In this document: in pieces, positions 54,558 to 64,000 of the stretch | How positions within the stretch are numbered: the first letter of the stretch is position 1 | Layout: each line of letters opens with the position of its first letter | Source: Enterococcus ureilyticus | GTDB taxonomy: Bacteria > Bacillota > Bacilli > Lactobacillales > Enterococcaceae | Assembly (NCBI RefSeq): GCF_001730315.1 | Contig: NZ_MIKC01000001.1 | Location: 186,001-250,000, forward strand | Reading direction: 5' to 3' | DNA: 64,000 bases | The notes under the pieces: model-generated | The model's input: the letters and a program-made list of their open reading frames with translations, nothing else | Told to the model about the DNA's origin: nothing | Databases searched by the model: none | Position numbers and translations under genes: made by a program

Positions 54558-55826
54558 ATGACAAACATTATTGATGAATTAGAATGGCGTGGCGCCATCA
54601 ACCAACAAACAGATAGCGAAGGTCTACGTGAATACGTTGAAACCGAGAGCATTTCACTATATTGCGGTGTTGATCCTACAGGAGATAGTATGCATATTGG
54701 GCATTTGATTCCTTTTATGATGCTAAAAAGATTCCAAGCGTTTGGACACCATCCATTTATTTTGATCGGTGGCGCAACTGGAACGATCGGAGATCCAAGT
54801 GGGCGAACAACCGAACGTCAATTGCAAACAATGGAGACTGTTCAACACAATGTTGATTCTTTAACCAGACAAATGGAAAAATTATTTGCGGTGGATACAG
54901 ATAACACATTAACTTTGGTCAACAACTACGATTGGACGCACAACCTGACTTTATTGGATTTCTTGAGAGATTACGGTAAATTCTTCAATATCAATACCAT
55001 GCTTGCCAAAGATATCGTAGCAAGTCGTTTAGAAACAGGTATTTCATTTACAGAGTTTACGTACCAAATTCTTCAATCAATGGACTTTTTACACTTATTC
55101 CAACACAATAACGTTCGTATGCAAATCGGTGGAGCCGATCAATGGGGCAATATTACCGCAGGCCTAGATTTGATTCGTAAAAAGGAAGGCGCAGATGCAA
55201 AAGCCTTTGGATTAACCATTCCATTGATGCTAAAAGCAGATGGAACAAAATTCGGTAAAACAGCTGGTGGTGCTGTTTGGTTGGATCCAGAAAAAACAAC
55301 CCCTTACGAATTCTACCAATTCTGGGTCAACCAAGACGATCGTGACGTAATTAAATACTTGAAATTCTTTACCTTCTTAACAAAAGACGAGATCGATGCA
55401 TTAGAAGTTAAAGTAGAAACCGAACCACATTTACGTGAAGCACAACGTGTGTTAGCCGCAGAAATGACAAAATTTGTGCATAGTGAAGCTGATCTAAATG
55501 ATGCATTAGCAATTTCAGAAGCCCTATTTTCTGGTAACGTAAAAAATCTAACCTCAAAACAAATTGAAGAAGGCTTTAAAAACATGCCTACTATTGAAAC
55601 AGAAATACTTGGTCAAACTCTTGTCGATTGGTTGATTGAACTTGGCATTGAACCTTCTAAACGCCAAGCGAGAGAAGATATCACAAATGGTGCAATTTCA
55701 ATCAATGGTGACCGTATTAAAGAGTTGGACTTTGTCGTTACAGCAGAGCACAGCTTTGATGGCAAATTCATTATTGTTCGTAAAGGTAAAAAACAATACA
55801 CTTTAGTGAAATTGATTTCTAAGTAA
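54558..55826 (+). CDS. tyrS: Tyrosyl-tRNA synthetase
   Basis: 422 residues from ATG 54558 (GGAAAGGAAG upstream). The longer open frame upstream runs through the T-box and is not coding. Class I signatures: HIGHL near residue 50 and KFGKT near 235; QIGGADQWGNITAG binds tyrosine. C-terminal S4 RNA-binding domain (about 355-420: SKRQAREDITNGAISING). Charges tRNA-Tyr in the cytosol. Beside the tyramine locus but divergent, so it may be the tyramine-linked second TyrS or the only one of the genome. Confidence 0.95.
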   Translation: MTNIIDELEWRGAINQQTDSEGLREYVETESISLYCGVDPTGDSMHIGHLIPFMMLKRFQAFGHHPFILIGGATGTIGDPSGRTTERQLQTMETVQHNVDSLTRQMEKLFAVDTDNTLTLVNNYDWTHNLTLLDFLRDYGKFFNINTMLAKDIVASRLETGISFTEFTYQILQSMDFLHLFQHNNVRMQIGGADQWGNITAGLDLIRKKEGADAKAFGLTIPLMLKADGTKFGKTAGGAVWLDPEKTTPYEFYQFWVNQDDRDVIKYLKFFTFLTKDEIDALEVKVETEPHLREAQRVLAAEMTKFVHSEADLNDALAISEALFSGNVKNLTSKQIEEGFKNMPTIETEILGQTLVDWLIELGIEPSKRQAREDITNGAISINGDRIKELDFVVTAEHSFDGKFIIVRKGKKQYTLVKLISK

Positions 55827-55845
55827 AAACTAAATAGGCTATTTT

Positions 55846-55886
55846 AAAAGGGAAGCAAACTAAAATTAGTATGCTTCCCTTTTGTT
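55846..55886 (+). terminator. Terminator of tyrS
   Basis: AAAAGGGAAGCA pairs with TGCTTCCCTTTT, then GTTTC. Confidence 0.85.
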
Positions 55887-55998
55887 TCATTTTTTGCATT
55901 AATTCACTCAATTCACTGGACAAAATAAAAAAAAGTTTTATAATAAAAAATGCTTACTGAAAAGTTTACAGTGTATTTTGACGTATCGGTAGAATAAG

Positions 55999-56358
55999 TT
56001 ATCTAGCTTTACGGGCTAACTCTTCGGAAAAAGATAAAATAGGATTGTGGCAAAAAGTATCACCCTCTTATTTTCCTATTTTTCTGTTAGAACTGGATCA
56101 TCTGCCGCACTTTGTTTTATCTAGCTTCACGAGCTAGCCTCTCGAGAAAAAGATAAAAACTGAATGAGACAAAAAGCGTCTCAGTCAGTTTTTCTTATTT
56201 TCCAGTCGAGGCTGGACAAGCTCGCTCAGCTTTTAAAACTATCTAGCTTCACGAGCTAGCCTCTCGAGAAAAAGATAAAAACTGAATAAGACAAAAAGTG
56301 TCTCAGTCAGTTTTTCCTATTTTCCAGTCGAGGCTGGACAAGCTCGCTCAGCTTTTAA
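55999..56358 (+). repeat. 120-bp upstream repeat, three tandem copies (yerC)
   Basis: TTATCTAGC-type unit starts at 55999, 56117 and 56239. Units two and three are nearly identical; unit one is diverged. Each has: CTAGCTTCACGAGCTAG hairpin, AAAAAGATAAAAACTG, hairpin GAGAC-AAAAAGC-GTCTC, CCAGTCGAGGCTGG hairpin and the end CAGCTTTTA. Ends 15 bases before the YerC-like gene. The other 170 bases of this gap (55887-55998 and before) hold nothing I recognise. Confidence 0.92.
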
Positions 56359-56372
56359 ATTAGGAGGGACTT

Positions 56373-56687
56373 ATGAAAATCGACAAGATACAAGACGGCC
56401 ACGGTGATGAGTTTTTCCGTTCTCTATTGGCTTTAGAAACCTTGGAGGATTGCTACAATTATTTCGATGACTTAATGACATTAAAAGAGCTGGATTCTAT
56501 GATTCAGCGCTTTGAAGTCGCAAAGTTACTGTTACTAAATAAAACGTATAGTGATATCGCTGAAGCCACTGGCAGCAGCACTACAACGATTTCTAGAGTG
56601 AAAAGAATCATAGATGAGGGAAACGGTGGATTGCTTGAAATGGTCCATAGAATCGATGAGCAAGATGATAGAGAGCTTCATCGCTGA
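56373..56687 (+). CDS. yerC: YerC/YecD-type TrpR-related regulator
   Basis: 104 residues. All-helical Trp-repressor-like fold: FFRSLLALETLEDCYNYFDD, then ELDSMIQRFEVAKLLL and the helix-turn-helix YSDIAEATGSSTTTISRVKR (about 65-84). A common small DNA-binding protein of Firmicutes; targets are not well known. AGGAGG stands 5 bases before the ATG. Preceded by three tandem 120-bp repeats. Confidence 0.9.
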   Translation: MKIDKIQDGHGDEFFRSLLALETLEDCYNYFDDLMTLKELDSMIQRFEVAKLLLLNKTYSDIAEATGSSTTTISRVKRIIDEGNGGLLEMVHRIDEQDDRELHR

Positions 56688-56716
56688 AACATAGCCTTAG
56701 TGATACCGAATAACAA

Positions 56717-56765
56717 AAAAGACGGTTAAAAGTTGTTAAATCTTACTAAGTTTTAACAGTCTTTT
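56717..56765 (+). terminator. Terminator of yerC-like gene
   Basis: AAAAGACGGTTAAAA pairs with TTTTAACAGTCTTTT with one internal mismatch; T-rich end. Confidence 0.75.
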
Positions 56766-56774
56766 CAATTAAAA

Positions 56775-56811
56775 CTAAAACAAAAGACCGAGCCTGGCCA
56801 GCTCGGTCTTT
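56775..56811 (-). terminator. Terminator of the pdh operon
   Basis: Minus strand: AAGACCGAGC, loop TGGCCAG, GCTCGGTCTT, then TTGTTTTAG. Lies 23 bases past the pdhD stop. Confidence 0.9.
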
Positions 56812-56833
56812 CTTTGTGTGACAAATATGCTAT

Positions 56834-58240
56834 TTAAATATGAATTGGCAAACCTAAAGCCAATTCAGAAGCATCCATAGTAATTTCCCCTAAAGATGGG
56901 TGTGGATGGATTGTTAATGCAATATCTTCAGCATTCATGCCAGATTCAACCGCTAATGATAATTCAGAAATCATATCACTTGCGCCAACTCCACCGATTT
57001 GTGCTCCGATAATGACATTGTCTTCGTTTGTTGTTACCAAACGTACGAATCCTTCAGTTTTACCTAAAGAAATAGCACGGCCGTTACCAGCGAATGGGAA
57101 TTTGTAAGCTGTTGCTTCTAATCCCGCTTCTTTGGCTTCAGCGATTGTCATACCAACACTTGCTAATTCAGGATCAGTAAAGGCTACAGCAGGCATTGCT
57201 TTGTAGTCTACTTCTACTTTTTTACCAGAAATTGCTTCAGCGGCAATTTTTGCTTCGTAGCTTGCTTTATGAGCAAGAGCAGCGCCTGGTACGATATCCC
57301 CAATAGCGAAGATGTTTGATACGTTTGTTCTACCTTGTTTGTCCACTTGAACTAAACCACGTTCGCCAACTTCAACACCAGCTTGTTCTAAACCAAGATC
57401 ATCTGTGTTTGGACGACGTCCAACTGTTACCATTACGTAGTCAGCAGTTACTGATTCTTCTTTGCCGTCTACTTCATATTTAACCGTTACGCTGTCGCCG
57501 TTGTCGATTGCTTCTTTAGCCATCGCTTTGGTTACAACTGTTACATTTTTCTTCTTGAAATCATCTGTAACTAATTTAACCATATCTTTTTCATATGTTG
57601 GTAAAATTGAAGGACTACCTTCTAAAATCGTTACTTCAGAACCAAGGTTCGCATATGCGCCACCTAATTCTGCACCGATAACACCGCCACCGATGATCAC
57701 AAATTTCTTAGGCACTTCTTTCAAGTTCAAACCACCTGTAGAATCTAAGACACGGCCGCCAAATTTAAATCCTGGGATTTCGATTGGGCGAGAACCTGTC
57801 GCTACGATTGCATTATTGAATGAGTATGTTTGCGCTGAATCTGGATGAATCACACGTAATGTGTTTTCATCAACGAAAAACGCTTCTCCTTCAATAATTT
57901 CGATTTTATGTTTTTTAAGAAGGAAACCAACACCGCTTGTCAACGTATTAACAACTTTGTTGTCTTTCCATTCTTGTGTTTTTGTAAAGTCTAACTCAAC
58001 CTCTTTAGCTGTTACACCAAACATAGTTGAATCTAATGATTCTTGATAGTGATGTCCAGCTGCGATCAATGCTTTAGAAGGAATACATCCAACGTTTAAA
58101 CATACACCGCCGATAAACTCACGTTCAATGATCGCAACTTTTTGACCCATTTCAGCAGCACGAATCGCTGCAACGTATCCTCCAGGGCCTGAACCAATTA
58201 CGACTGTATCTAATTCAATGGCGAAATCTCCTACTACCAT
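56834..58240 (-). CDS. pdhD: Dihydrolipoamide dehydrogenase (E3)
   Basis: 468 residues. Re-oxidises the lipoyl arm of E2 with NAD+. FAD-binding [20 protein letters not shown] (16-35), redox [10 protein letters not shown] (Cys pair), NAD-binding [20 protein letters not shown], second FAD motif [10 protein letters not shown] and the catalytic His in [11 protein letters not shown]. Last gene of pdhABCD, 7 bases after pdhC, terminator downstream. Confidence 0.96.
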   Translation of the reverse strand: MVVGDFAIELDTVVIGSGPGGYVAAIRAAEMGQKVAIIEREFIGGVCLNVGCIPSKALIAAGHHYQESLDSTMFGVTAKEVELDFTKTQEWKDNKVVNTLTSGVGFLLKKHKIEIIEGEAFFVDENTLRVIHPDSAQTYSFNNAIVATGSRPIEIPGFKFGGRVLDSTGGLNLKEVPKKFVIIGGGVIGAELGGAYANLGSEVTILEGSPSILPTYEKDMVKLVTDDFKKKNVTVVTKAMAKEAIDNGDSVTVKYEVDGKEESVTADYVMVTVGRRPNTDDLGLEQAGVEVGERGLVQVDKQGRTNVSNIFAIGDIVPGAALAHKASYEAKIAAEAISGKKVEVDYKAMPAVAFTDPELASVGMTIAEAKEAGLEATAYKFPFAGNGRAISLGKTEGFVRLVTTNEDNVIIGAQIGGVGASDMISELSLAVESGMNAEDIALTIHPHPSLGEITMDASELALGLPIHI

Positions 58241-58247
58241 GTGATAA

Positions 58248-59885
58248 TCATCCTTCCATTAATAATAATTCTGGATCAGCTAATAAACGCTTGATGTTGT
58301 TCATTGCTTTTTGAGCAGTTGCGCCATCAACGATACGGTGGTCAAAACTCATTGAAAGTTTCATGACACGTCCAACGACGATTTCACCATCTGCATTTAC
58401 AACTGGTTGAGTAGCGATTGTACCAACACCTAAAATCGCAACTTCAGGGTAGTTGATAACTGGTGTGAACCAGCCACCACCAACTGAACCGATATTACTG
58501 ATTGTGATAGAACCATCACGCATATCCGCACCAGTTAATTTGCCTTCGATTGCTAGAGCTGCTTTTTCGTTGATTTCATCAGCGATCGCAAACATGCTCT
58601 TAGTATTCGCATTTTTAACGTTTGGTACATATAAACCATGATCAGTATCTGTTGCAATACCAATGTTATAGTAGTTTTTATAAACAATTTCTTGTGCTGC
58701 GTCATCAATTGATGCATTCAAGATTGGGAATTTTTGAACCGTTGCTGTCAATGCTTTCACAACGTAAGGTAAGAATGTTAATTTCGTACCGTTTGCTGCT
58801 GCAACATCTTTAAATTTCTTACGGTGATCCCATAATTTAGACACTTCAACTTCATCATGTAACGTAACATGTGGAGCAGTATGTTTACTGTTCACCATTG
58901 CTTTCGCAATTGCTTTACGAGTTGGTGTCATTTTTTCGCGTGTTTCAGCTTCACCTAAGTCAGAAACGAATGGTTTAGCTGGTGCTTTTGGTGCTGCTTC
59001 AGTTGTAGTTGTTGCTTGTGGTGCTGCTGTAGTTTGTTCAGCTGGCGCTGCTGCTTGTCCGCCACCTGAAATAAAGCTTTCGATATCCGCTTTTGTCACA
59101 CGTCCGCCTTTTCCAGTTGGTGCAACTTGTGTGATATCTACATCTTTTTCACGAGCAAATTGACGTACTGATGGCATCGCCAACACACGTTTGTTTGGAT
59201 CAGCCGCTGCTACAACACCTGTTGATGCTGCTGGAGCTGGTGCTGCTTGTTCAGTTTGAGCAGGCGCACTTGCTGCTGGCGCTGCTGAACTTGATGCAGA
59301 ATTATGTCCTGGTGCATCGATTTCGATCAATACATCCCCAACATTTGCTACCGTACCTTCTGGTACTACGATGTTTTTAACTGTTCCTGTAACGGGTGAA
59401 GGAATTTCTTCAACAGATTTGTCATTTTGAACTTCCAATAAAGTATCATCTTCGTTGATTGTATCGCCAGATTTAACGAACCATTTTACGATTTCGCCTT
59501 CTGCAATACCCTCACCGATATCTGGTAATTTAAATTGGAACACACCCCCATTACTGTCTGTTGCAGGTGCTTCTGGAACAGCTGCTGGTTGTGCAGGTGT
59601 TTGTTCTTGAGCTGGAGCTGCTGGTGCAGCGTCATTTTCAGGATGTCCAGGTGCATCGATTTCAATCAATACATCTCCAACATTTGCTACAGTACCTTCT
59701 GGTACTACGATAGATTTAACTGTTCCTGTAACGGGAGATGGAATCTCTTCTACAGATTTATCATTTTGAACTTCTAATAATGTATCATCTTCATTGATGG
59801 TGTCTCCTGCTTTAACGAACCATTTTACGATTTCGCCTTCTGCAATCCCTTCACCAATATCTGGTAATTTAAATTGATAAGCCAT
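58248..59885 (-). CDS. pdhC: Dihydrolipoamide acetyltransferase (E2), two lipoyl domains
   Basis: 545 residues. Two nearly identical lipoyl domains (1-77 and about 118-195), each with the site [14 protein letters not shown]. Ala/Pro-rich linkers, a peripheral-subunit-binding domain (about 232-270: [20 protein letters not shown]), then the catalytic core with [13 protein letters not shown] near the C-terminus. Transfers acetyl to CoA at the core of PDH. The gap of 137 bases to pdhB holds a perfect hairpin. Confidence 0.96.
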   Translation of the reverse strand: MAYQFKLPDIGEGIAEGEIVKWFVKAGDTINEDDTLLEVQNDKSVEEIPSPVTGTVKSIVVPEGTVANVGDVLIEIDAPGHPENDAAPAAPAQEQTPAQPAAVPEAPATDSNGGVFQFKLPDIGEGIAEGEIVKWFVKSGDTINEDDTLLEVQNDKSVEEIPSPVTGTVKNIVVPEGTVANVGDVLIEIDAPGHNSASSSAAPAASAPAQTEQAAPAPAASTGVVAAADPNKRVLAMPSVRQFAREKDVDITQVAPTGKGGRVTKADIESFISGGGQAAAPAEQTTAAPQATTTTEAAPKAPAKPFVSDLGEAETREKMTPTRKAIAKAMVNSKHTAPHVTLHDEVEVSKLWDHRKKFKDVAAANGTKLTFLPYVVKALTATVQKFPILNASIDDAAQEIVYKNYYNIGIATDTDHGLYVPNVKNANTKSMFAIADEINEKAALAIEGKLTGADMRDGSITISNIGSVGGGWFTPVINYPEVAILGVGTIATQPVVNADGEIVVGRVMKLSMSFDHRIVDGATAQKAMNNIKRLLADPELLLMEG

Positions 59886-59956
59886 TTTTTAAGCCTTCCC
59901 TTCCTTTATCGTATCTGTCTAACTAGTCATTTACTGAAAATAACAGCGCTAAATTT

Positions 59957-59981
59957 CCACGTGATAAGCTATCACGTGAAA
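59957..59981 (-). other. Intra-operon hairpin between pdhB and pdhC
   Basis: CACGTGATA, AGC, TATCACGTG: 9-bp perfect stem (longer with flanking TTC/GAA) without a T-run. Probably an mRNA processing or stabilising structure, or a dyad DNA site. Confidence 0.6.
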
Positions 59982-60022
59982 ATCAAGGCACGTTTTTAAA
60001 GTAAGATTTGTTTAGTCTCTAA

Positions 60023-61000
60023 TTAAAATTCTGCGATTTCTCTAGCTTTCGCTTCGATATCTTTAGCATTTGGCAACCAAATGTTTTCTGCTTGTCCAAA
60101 TGGGAAGATTGTATCTGGAGCAGATACACGGCCAATTGGCGCTTCTAGTGATAAAACCGCACGTTCAGAAATTTCAGAAACAACCATAGCGCCAACGCCA
60201 GCTTGTTTTTGTGCTTCTTGAACTACGACTACACGACCAGTTTTTTCAACTGATTTGATGATTGTTTCAACATCTAAAGGAGCGACAGTACGTAAGTCAA
60301 TGATTTCAACAGAAATATTGTCTTTTGCTAAGTTGTCAGCGGCTTTGATTGCTTCACGAACCATTGCACCGTAAGTAATGATAGAAATATCAGTACCCTC
60401 ACGAGTCACAGCTGCTTTATCTAATGGCACTTCATATGCTTCATCCGGCACTTCCTCACGGAATGAACGGTATAATTTCATATGCTCTAAGTAAACAACA
60501 GGGTCATTGCTTCTGATTGCAGAAATCAATAGTCCTTTTGCATCATATGGATTTGATGGAATAACCACACGGATACCAGGAGATTGAGCAATCAATCCTT
60601 CTAAATTATCTGAGTGAAGTTCTGGTGTATGCACACCACCACCAAATGGCGCACGAACAGTAATAGGCATGTTACGTGTTCCACCCATACGGTAACGAGT
60701 ACGAGCCATTTGACCAACGATTTCGTCAAATACTTCAAATACGAATCCAAAGAATTGGATTTCAGGAACTGGACGGTATCCTTCTAATGATAAACCAAAA
60801 GCTAAACCACCGATTCCAGATTCTGCTAAAGGAGTATCGAAGACACGGTCTTCACCAAATTTTTCTTGTAACCCTTCAGTTGCACGGAAAACTCCGCCGT
60901 TTTTACCAACGTCTTCACCAAAGACCAAGACGTTTTCGTCTTTCTCTATTTCAAGAGCTAAGGCATCTGTAATTGCTTGGATCATTGTTTTTTGTGCCAT
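60023..61000 (-). CDS. pdhB: Pyruvate dehydrogenase E1 beta
   Basis: 325 residues. Pairs with E1 alpha to form the thiamine diphosphate site. Marks: [36 protein letters not shown] with the catalytic Glu, [19 protein letters not shown] and [20 protein letters not shown]. Starts 2 bases after the pdhA stop, with AAGGAG inside the pdhA end. Normal length. Confidence 0.96.
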   Translation of the reverse strand: MAQKTMIQAITDALALEIEKDENVLVFGEDVGKNGGVFRATEGLQEKFGEDRVFDTPLAESGIGGLAFGLSLEGYRPVPEIQFFGFVFEVFDEIVGQMARTRYRMGGTRNMPITVRAPFGGGVHTPELHSDNLEGLIAQSPGIRVVIPSNPYDAKGLLISAIRSNDPVVYLEHMKLYRSFREEVPDEAYEVPLDKAAVTREGTDISIITYGAMVREAIKAADNLAKDNISVEIIDLRTVAPLDVETIIKSVEKTGRVVVVQEAQKQAGVGAMVVSEISERAVLSLEAPIGRVSAPDTIFPFGQAENIWLPNAKDIEAKAREIAEF

Positions 61001-61002
61001 GA

Positions 61003-62460
<1,458 letters not shown>

Positions 62461-62515
62461 AAAAAAATAGAACAAAGACAAAAATTTAGTTATTTTGTCT
62501 TTGTTCTATAAAAAA
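62461..62515 (-). terminator. Terminator downstream of the P-type ATPase gene
   Basis: Minus strand: ATAGAACAAAGACAAAA pairs exactly with TTTTGTCTTTGTTCTAT, then T7. It lies about 170 bases past the ATPase stop; nothing is recognised between. Confidence 0.88.
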
Positions 62516-62687
62516 CGAATATTAGTAATTAAAAAATAATTTTTCTTCATTCATTACGAATGACAGCTTTGATCGCAGAGAAATTTTTCGGTATTTCTAG
62601 ATAAGCATTTTGCTTTAAATGAACGAATCAAAATCTTGATTTCATCAAAATCACTCATAAAAAAAACGAAATCTATTTTTTTCTAAA

Positions 62688-64000
62688 TCAAATCCACTCT
62701 TTTGTAAGATGGATATAGATCCGTTTGGCAACTTCGACTGTGATCAAATATAGTACAATGATCAAAATGAACCAGCCCCAATAATTAGCTGGAAGTTTCA
62801 CAAAGTCGAAAACTTCCCGAATTGGTGTCAAGACAATCAATAAGCCTAACCCTACCGCTCCTATACTGGAAAGAATCACAGCAGGTGAAGCAATACTTTG
62901 AATAAATGGTAATTTTCTTGTCCGAACCATTTGAACAACCAATGTTTGACTAACTAATCCGACCACAAACCAACCTGTTTGGAACAAATGTTGGCTACCA
63001 ATCGTATTCGCACTGAAAACAAACCACATCACAAGATAGGTCATAATATCAAAAATACTACTTACAGGTCCAATGCATAAGGTAAATTTCATCAAGCCGT
63101 TTGTTTCCCAGCGGACAGGTTTTAATAAATCTTCTTCATCAACATTATCCCAAGGAATGGCCAATTGCGCGATATCATAAATCAAATTTTGAATCAACAA
63201 TTGAATGGAAAGCATTGGTAGAAATGGTAAAAAAGCACTTGCAATCAATATCGAGAAAACATTCCCAAAGTTAGAACTGATTGTAATTTTAATATATTTC
63301 ATCATATTACTAAAAACTTTACGTCCCTCAATCACACCGTCTTCTAAAACATTCAAACTTTTTTCCAACAGAATAATTGAACTAGCATCTTTCGTAATAT
63401 CAGCTGCTGTATCAACTGAGATTCCTACATCTGCTTTACGAAGTGCTGGTGCATCATTAATTCCATCTCCCATGAAACCGACTGTGTGACCATTTCCTTG
63501 CAGTGTTTCAATAATTCGAGACTTTTGCATCGGGTTTAATTTAGCAAATAAATTAGTTTTTTCGACTTCGTCTTTCATTTGTTCATCCGACATATTATCA
63601 ATATCAGAACCAAGTACGACATGAGACACTTCGATTCCTACATCGCTACAAACTTTCTTAGCAACGATATCATTATCGCCTGTTAAAACTTTTACATTCA
63701 CACCATGCTCGTGTAAGGACTTGATTGCCGTGATCGCTGATTTTTTCGCTGGGTCCAAAAAGCCCATAAAACCGATCAGCGTCATTCCTTGCTCATCTTC
63801 CACACTATAAATGGCTTCACTATGCACGTCTTTTTTCACCGCTACGGCTAAAGCGCGCATACCTTGTTCATTCATACGAATATTGACTTCACGCATTCTT
63901 TTTTGTAATTCAGGTGTTAACGGTACGATCTCCCCGTTGATTTCAGCATGTGTACAAACAGCTTCCATCTCTTCTACCGCACCTTTAGTGATCATAAATT
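62688..64000 (-). CDS. mgtA: Mg2+-transporting P-type ATPase, MgtA type (C-terminal part)
   Basis: About 437 residues of the C-terminal half; the frame runs off the window end, so the N-terminal domains and the DKTGT phosphorylation site are outside. Visible: nucleotide-domain end (MITKGAVEEMEAVCTHAE), LTGDNDIVAKKVCSD, the hinge GFMGDGINDAPALRKADVGI, and six C-terminal membrane segments with QLLIQNLIYDIAQLAIPWDN, typical of MgtA/MgtB importers (P3B). Takes up Mg2+ under limitation. Confidence 0.92.
   Translation of the reverse strand, partial: FMITKGAVEEMEAVCTHAEINGEIVPLTPELQKRMREVNIRMNEQGMRALAVAVKKDVHSEAIYSVEDEQGMTLIGFMGFLDPAKKSAITAIKSLHEHGVNVKVLTGDNDIVAKKVCSDVGIEVSHVVLGSDIDNMSDEQMKDEVEKTNLFAKLNPMQKSRIIETLQGNGHTVGFMGDGINDAPALRKADVGISVDTAADITKDASSIILLEKSLNVLEDGVIEGRKVFSNMMKYIKITISSNFGNVFSILIASAFLPFLPMLSIQLLIQNLIYDIAQLAIPWDNVDEEDLLKPVRWETNGLMKFTLCIGPVSSIFDIMTYLVMWFVFSANTIGSQHLFQTGWFVVGLVSQTLVVQMVRTRKLPFIQSIASPAVILSSIGAVGLGLLIVLTPIREVFDFVKLPANYWGWFILIIVLYLITVEVAKRIYIHLTKEWI

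Overview
The window reads as a chromosome segment of an Enterococcus from the E. faecalis-like part of the genus. The case rests on low G+C, AGGAGG-type ribosome binding sites, a cit/oad citrate-fermentation cluster with CitO and CitH, a tyrosine decarboxylase locus, a PDH operon, a T-box tyrS, an ArpU-type phage regulator and an IS30-family element. A complete acnA-citZ-icd branch sits next to the cit genes. I know no such branch from textbook E. faecalis, so a related species is more likely. The species call is an inference.

Layout. 1-9 kb: a Fur-boxed operon (methyltransferase plus NikA/CntA-like binding lipoprotein, cut by the window edge), lipoproteins, a frameshifted class C beta-lactamase-like serine hydrolase, PhnA/YjdM, a histidine phosphatase lipoprotein, and the NrnA/YtoI pair. 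9.3-10.8 kb: a 14-TM drug exporter. 10.8-19.8 kb: an accessory graveyard. It holds a phage lysis/immunity remnant (holin, ArpU, small basic protein, divergent CI-like repressor plus ImmA/IrrE peptidase with three operator-like inverted repeats). It also holds an IS30-type element that carries an intact CPBP membrane protease between its transposase and its right inverted repeat, broken small genes, a tyrosine recombinase C-terminal fragment, and two copies of a hairpin element at 14.2 and 19.35 kb.

19.8-27.1 kb: a baeRF6-like protein, a cold-shock protein, and acnA-citZ-icd, which makes 2-oxoglutarate from oxaloacetate and acetyl-CoA. 27.7-39.3 kb: citrate fermentation. Citrate enters by CitH, is cleaved by citrate lyase (CitDEF, matured by CitC, CitG and CitX), and the oxaloacetate is decarboxylated by a split Na+-pump-type decarboxylase (OadA, biotin carrier OadD, OadB, small membrane subunit, OadH). 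CitO regulates; a cre-like site lies in the oadH promoter. A divergent response regulator/histidine kinase pair follows.

42-49 kb: YdcF-like membrane protein, SOS-boxed Y-family polymerase with YolD partner, AI-2E family permease, and a membrane Ser/Thr kinase flanked by a DUF5067-type exported protein and a divergent HTH protein. 49-56 kb: tyramine production (tyrP, tdcA, nhaC) divergent from T-box-controlled tyrS. 56-62 kb: YerC-like regulator and pdhABCD. 62.7-64 kb: end of an MgtA-type Mg2+ P-type ATPase.

The two signals I find most worth pursuing are (1) a roughly 120-bp, hairpin-rich repeat family at five places in the window, always co-oriented and placed just upstream of a gene, twice as tandem triplets; and (2) the IS30-type element with its protease passenger.
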